Shown: one piece after another, positions 40,959 to 43,665 of the stretch | Layout: each line of letters opens with the position of its first letter | Numbering within the stretch: the first letter of the stretch is position 1 | NCBI GenBank assembly: GCA_014896455.1 | Contig: JADBKJ010000005.1 | Location: 1 to 43,665 of the forward strand | Origin: Thermoanaerobacter sp. | GTDB lineage: Bacteria > Bacillota > Thermoanaerobacteria > Thermoanaerobacterales > Thermoanaerobacteraceae | Direction of reading: 5' to 3' | DNA length: 43,665 bases | Notes under the pieces: model-generated | The model's input: only the letters and a program-made list of their open reading frames with translations | The model's database searches: none | Told to the model about the DNA's origin: nothing | Program-made: the position numbers and the translations under genes

Positions 40959-42362
40959 ATGAAAAAACCGGATATAAAGGAAATAGATTTTAGCATATAC
41001 GACGTCAAAGACAACGTAAAGTATGAGTATCAGACAGGTAAAGGACTTTCTAAAGAAGTTGTTTTAGAAATATCTGAGCAAAAGAATGAACCTTCCTGGA
41101 TGAGGGACTTTCGATTAAAAGCCTTGGAGATATATCAAAAAATGCCTATGCCCACATGGGGTGTTGATTTAAGTCAACTTGACATAGATTCTATTATTGC
41201 CTATATACGCCCAAGCGCAAAAATGCAAAGGTCATGGGATGAAGTTCCAGAAGAGATAAGGCGTACTTTTGAAAGGTTGGGGATTCCTGAGGCGGAAAGA
41301 AAGGCATTAGCGGGAGTAGGTGCTCAATACGACTCTGAAGTTGTATATCACAATATTAAAGAAAGCCTTACTCAACAAGGTGTCATATTTGAGGACATGG
41401 ACACTGCAGTAAAAAAATATCCTGACATAATAAAAGAGTACTTTATGACAAAAAACGTGACGCCTCATGACCACAAATTTGCAGCCCTTCACGCTGCAAT
41501 ATGGAGCGGAGGTACATTTGTTTATGTTCCAGAAGGGGTCAAAGTGGAGGTTCCACTTCAGGCTTATTTTAGAATGAATGCACCAGGAAGCGGACAGTTT
41601 GAGCACACTCTCATAATTGCTGACAAAGGCAGTGAAGTACATTTTATAGAAGGCTGTTCTGCACCACAGTATTCTGTTTCAAACTTACATGCAGGTTGTG
41701 TAGAACTTTTTGTAAATGAAGGAGCTCGCATAATTTATTCTACTATAGAAAACTGGAGTAAAAATACCTATAATCTAAATACAAAAAGGGCAATTGTTGA
41801 AAAAGACGGCATCATAGAGTGGATATCCGGCTCTTTTGGAAGCCACAAGACAATGCTTTATCCTGCTTCTATATTAAAAGGAGAAGGAGCAAAGGCGGAA
41901 TACACCGGTGTGACTTTTGCTGCAAAAGGGCAGCATTTAGATACAGGTTCAAAAATGATACACTTAGCTCCTCATACTTCTTCAAAGGTTTTAGCAAAGA
42001 GTATATCAAAAGATGGTGGAATATCAAGCTATAGAGGACTCCTCAAAATAGGACCTAATGCGGAAGGTGCAAAAGCTTCTGTCCAGTGTGAAGGCTTGAT
42101 GTTGGACGATATCTCAAGGTCTGATACAATGCCAGTAATAGAAATAGAAAATGACAATGTAGACATTGGTCATGAGGCAAAAGTGGGAAGAATAAGCGAT
42201 GAACAGATATTTTACCTCATGTCCAGAGGTTTAAGCGAAGACGATGCAAGGGCTATGATTGTAAGAGGTTTTGTTGAGCCTATAGCTAAAGCTTTGCCAT
42301 TGGAATATGCAGTGGAGATGAATAGGCTCATTAAACTTGAGCTGGAAGGCGCAATAGGATAG
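40959..42362 (+). CDS. sufB: Fe-S cluster scaffold protein SufB
   Basis: A 467-residue scaffold component. Conserved SufB segments are present: WGVDLSQLDIDSIIAYIRPS, TPHDHKFAALHAAIWSGGTF, VHFIEGCSAP and, near the end, SDTMPVIEIENDNVDIGHEA with RISDEQIFYLMSRGLSE. It forms a beta-helix that with SufC and SufD builds the nascent cluster using sulfur from SufS. The spacing is 19 bases from sufC and 10 to sufD. Confidence 0.97.
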   Translation: MKKPDIKEIDFSIYDVKDNVKYEYQTGKGLSKEVVLEISEQKNEPSWMRDFRLKALEIYQKMPMPTWGVDLSQLDIDSIIAYIRPSAKMQRSWDEVPEEIRRTFERLGIPEAERKALAGVGAQYDSEVVYHNIKESLTQQGVIFEDMDTAVKKYPDIIKEYFMTKNVTPHDHKFAALHAAIWSGGTFVYVPEGVKVEVPLQAYFRMNAPGSGQFEHTLIIADKGSEVHFIEGCSAPQYSVSNLHAGCVELFVNEGARIIYSTIENWSKNTYNLNTKRAIVEKDGIIEWISGSFGSHKTMLYPASILKGEGAKAEYTGVTFAAKGQHLDTGSKMIHLAPHTSSKVLAKSISKDGGISSYRGLLKIGPNAEGAKASVQCEGLMLDDISRSDTMPVIEIENDNVDIGHEAKVGRISDEQIFYLMSRGLSEDDARAMIVRGFVEPIAKALPLEYAVEMNRLIKLELEGAIG

Positions 42363-42372
42363 GAGTGAAAAT

Positions 42373-43422
42373 ATGTGGAAGAGAGTTAGTATGGAGGAAA
42401 TACAACAGCCCTCTTATAAAGAATACACTTCAGCAGTAATAAAAGATTTGTCTCATGATACAGTAAAAATAAAAGAGACAAAGAAATTAGCTGGATTGCC
42501 GACAGAGATATTGGCTTTAAGGGATAAAGCTTTTGGCATAGAAGGCAAATTTATAAATATGGTAAAAGATTTTTACAATGCAGGTTTTCACATTGAGATT
42601 TCTCAAAACAGTAATGTTGAAAAGCCTATAGTGATTGATTATATAACAAATGAACAAAATAACACATTGATTGATTATAACATAATTGAAGCGGAAGCTA
42701 ATTCGCAAGTTACAATCGTTTTTGACTATAATTCAGGTACAAAAGGCTTTCACAATGGCATAACGCAGGTGATTGCAAAAGAAGGTTCTACTGTAAATAT
42801 AGTAAAAATACAAAGATTGGGAGACGAATTCAACGACTTTGACAATAACCTTGTAATTGTAGGGAAAAATGCTATGGTCAACTGGTCAAATGTTGTGATA
42901 GGCTCGAAAGTAAGCGCTTTTGATGTGGCGGTATATCTTGATGAGGTAGGAGGTACCTTTACTTCCAAATCCATTTTTTTAGGTGTGGATAGTCAAAAAT
43001 ATGACATGGCTTATAAAGTATACCACCAAGCTCCTAAAACTACCAGCAGTGTGGACTTAAAAGGAGCCTTAAAAGGAAGTGCAAAGGCTACCTTTATAGG
43101 AAATATTGACATTAAAAAAGGTGCAAAAAAGGCAAAAGCTGAAGAAAATGAAACAGTGCTTTTATTAGACAAAACTGTAAAATCCGTTGCAATTCCTGCT
43201 CTTTACTGCGGAGAAGATGATGTACAGGCAAACCACTCAGCCAGTGCAGGGCAAATAGATGAAGACAAACTATATTATGTGATGAGCAGAGGCTTTAGTT
43301 TAGAAGAGGCAAGGCTTTTAATGGTTCAAGCCATATTAAATCCTGTTATAGACTTGATTCCTTATGACCCTGTAAGAGAAATCATCATAAAGGGTCATAT
43401 AGGAAGGAGGATTATAAAGTGA
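42373..43422 (+). CDS. sufD: Fe-S cluster assembly protein SufD
   Basis: A 349-residue SufB paralogue. The N-terminal region is variable (MWKRVSMEEIQQPSYKEY). The beta-helix core has SSVDLKGALKGSAKATFIGN, and the C-terminus has ADN-like VQANHSASAGQIDEDKLYYV and MSRGFSLEEARLLMVQA with the conserved His. It forms a heterocomplex with SufB and SufC. Its stop overlaps the GTG start of sufS as GTGA, so translation is coupled. Confidence 0.95.
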   Translation: MWKRVSMEEIQQPSYKEYTSAVIKDLSHDTVKIKETKKLAGLPTEILALRDKAFGIEGKFINMVKDFYNAGFHIEISQNSNVEKPIVIDYITNEQNNTLIDYNIIEAEANSQVTIVFDYNSGTKGFHNGITQVIAKEGSTVNIVKIQRLGDEFNDFDNNLVIVGKNAMVNWSNVVIGSKVSAFDVAVYLDEVGGTFTSKSIFLGVDSQKYDMAYKVYHQAPKTTSSVDLKGALKGSAKATFIGNIDIKKGAKKAKAEENETVLLLDKTVKSVAIPALYCGEDDVQANHSASAGQIDEDKLYYVMSRGFSLEEARLLMVQAILNPVIDLIPYDPVREIIIKGHIGRRIIK

Positions 43423-43665
43423 AAAATATCGATATTGAAAGAATAAAAAAAGACTTTCCTATATTGAGTGTTAAGCCCCATGGAAAAAGGCTTGTATATC
43501 TTGACAATGCTGCCACAACTCAAAAGCCAATTGAAGTAATAAAGGCTATGGATAAATATTATGAAGAGCTAAATGCCAATGTGTACAGAAGCCCCCATTA
43601 TTTAAGTGTACTTTCAACACAAGCCTATGAAGAGGCAAGAGAAAGGGTAAAAAAATTTATAAACG
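43419..43665 (+). CDS. sufS: Cysteine desulfurase SufS, 3' end beyond the window
   Basis: The first ~82 residues of a PLP-dependent group II cysteine desulfurase, the sulfur donor for the Suf scaffold. MKNIDIERIKKDFPIL and RLVYLDNAATTQKPIEVI are typical. The next segment reads NANVYRSPHYLSVLSTQAYE, where most SufS have a VHRG-like stretch, a local variant. The start is GTG 43419 with GGAAGGAGG 8 bases upstream. The PLP lysine and active cysteine lie outside the window. Confidence 0.94.
   Translation, partial: MKNIDIERIKKDFPILSVKPHGKRLVYLDNAATTQKPIEVIKAMDKYYEELNANVYRSPHYLSVLSTQAYEEARERVKKFIN

Overview
The window looks like chromosome of a thermophilic, low-GC, anaerobic Firmicute, most likely Thermoanaerobacter or a close relative. 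Base composition is AT-rich, Shine-Dalgarno sequences are strong, and the housekeeping proteins (PurA, WalRK, MurA, HtrA, RlmH, TyrS, SufCBD) are all of clostridial/bacillar type. The organism is inferred from general family resemblance, not from a search. The purA / replication-loader / walRK / htrA / rlmH order resembles the oriC-proximal neighbourhood of Bacillus and relatives.

Layout. 1-1409: C-terminal part of an ABC exporter. 1410-3180: a gene graveyard with half of a small repeat element, an inverted degraded copy of the DUF1015 gene at 19998-21245, a phage minor-capsid fragment, an unidentified fragment and a broken XapX-like gene. 3209-4456: a chemoreceptor with almost no outside domain, followed by a complete 262-bp element (copy A) inserted at its terminator. 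4977-9545: an FAD-dependent dehydrogenase, purA and an S9 peptidase. 9637-9712: tRNA-Thr(TGT).

9666-17350: a ~7.6-kb integrative element in the 3' half of the tRNA gene, bounded by 47-bp direct repeats. It encodes a tyrosine integrase, two excisionase-like HTH proteins, a CHC2 zinc-finger primase-like protein, a DUF3987-type helicase-like ATPase and several unknown proteins. It also holds a ~0.95-kb region without genes. No capsid, packaging or conjugation gene is recognisable, so it looks like a small autonomously replicating island or phage satellite. Tandem 11-bp repeats inside both ends are probable integrase arm sites. A second, different pair just outside the right end suggests an earlier occupant of the same tRNA.

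17351-21646: accessory DNA with repeat copy C, the C-terminal remnant of a Rad50-like ATPase, two adjacent toxin-antitoxin pairs (RelE/ParE-like and YefM-YoeB), the intact DUF1015 gene, and repeat copy B at its terminator.

21647-43665: mostly core genes. These are an M1 peptidase; a DnaC/DnaI-like helicase loader with a DnaD protein (minus strand); an M23 endopeptidase; a gluzincin peptidase; walRK with yycH and a yycI remnant; murA; htrA; a CxxH/CxxC protein; rlmH facing an rlmH paralogue; tyrS; a nucleosidase-like gene paired with a spore-photoproduct-lyase-like radical SAM gene; a thioredoxin-glutaredoxin fusion; a solo GroES; and a sufCBD-sufS operon behind an IscR-like operator.

Two themes stand out. 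First, a ~265-bp mobile repeat inserts beside terminator stem-loops and duplicates the whole hairpin (23 and 27 bp). Second, several genes (10916, 26810, 33485, perhaps 9978) have their ribosome-binding site, and once the start codon too, inside an inverted repeat.
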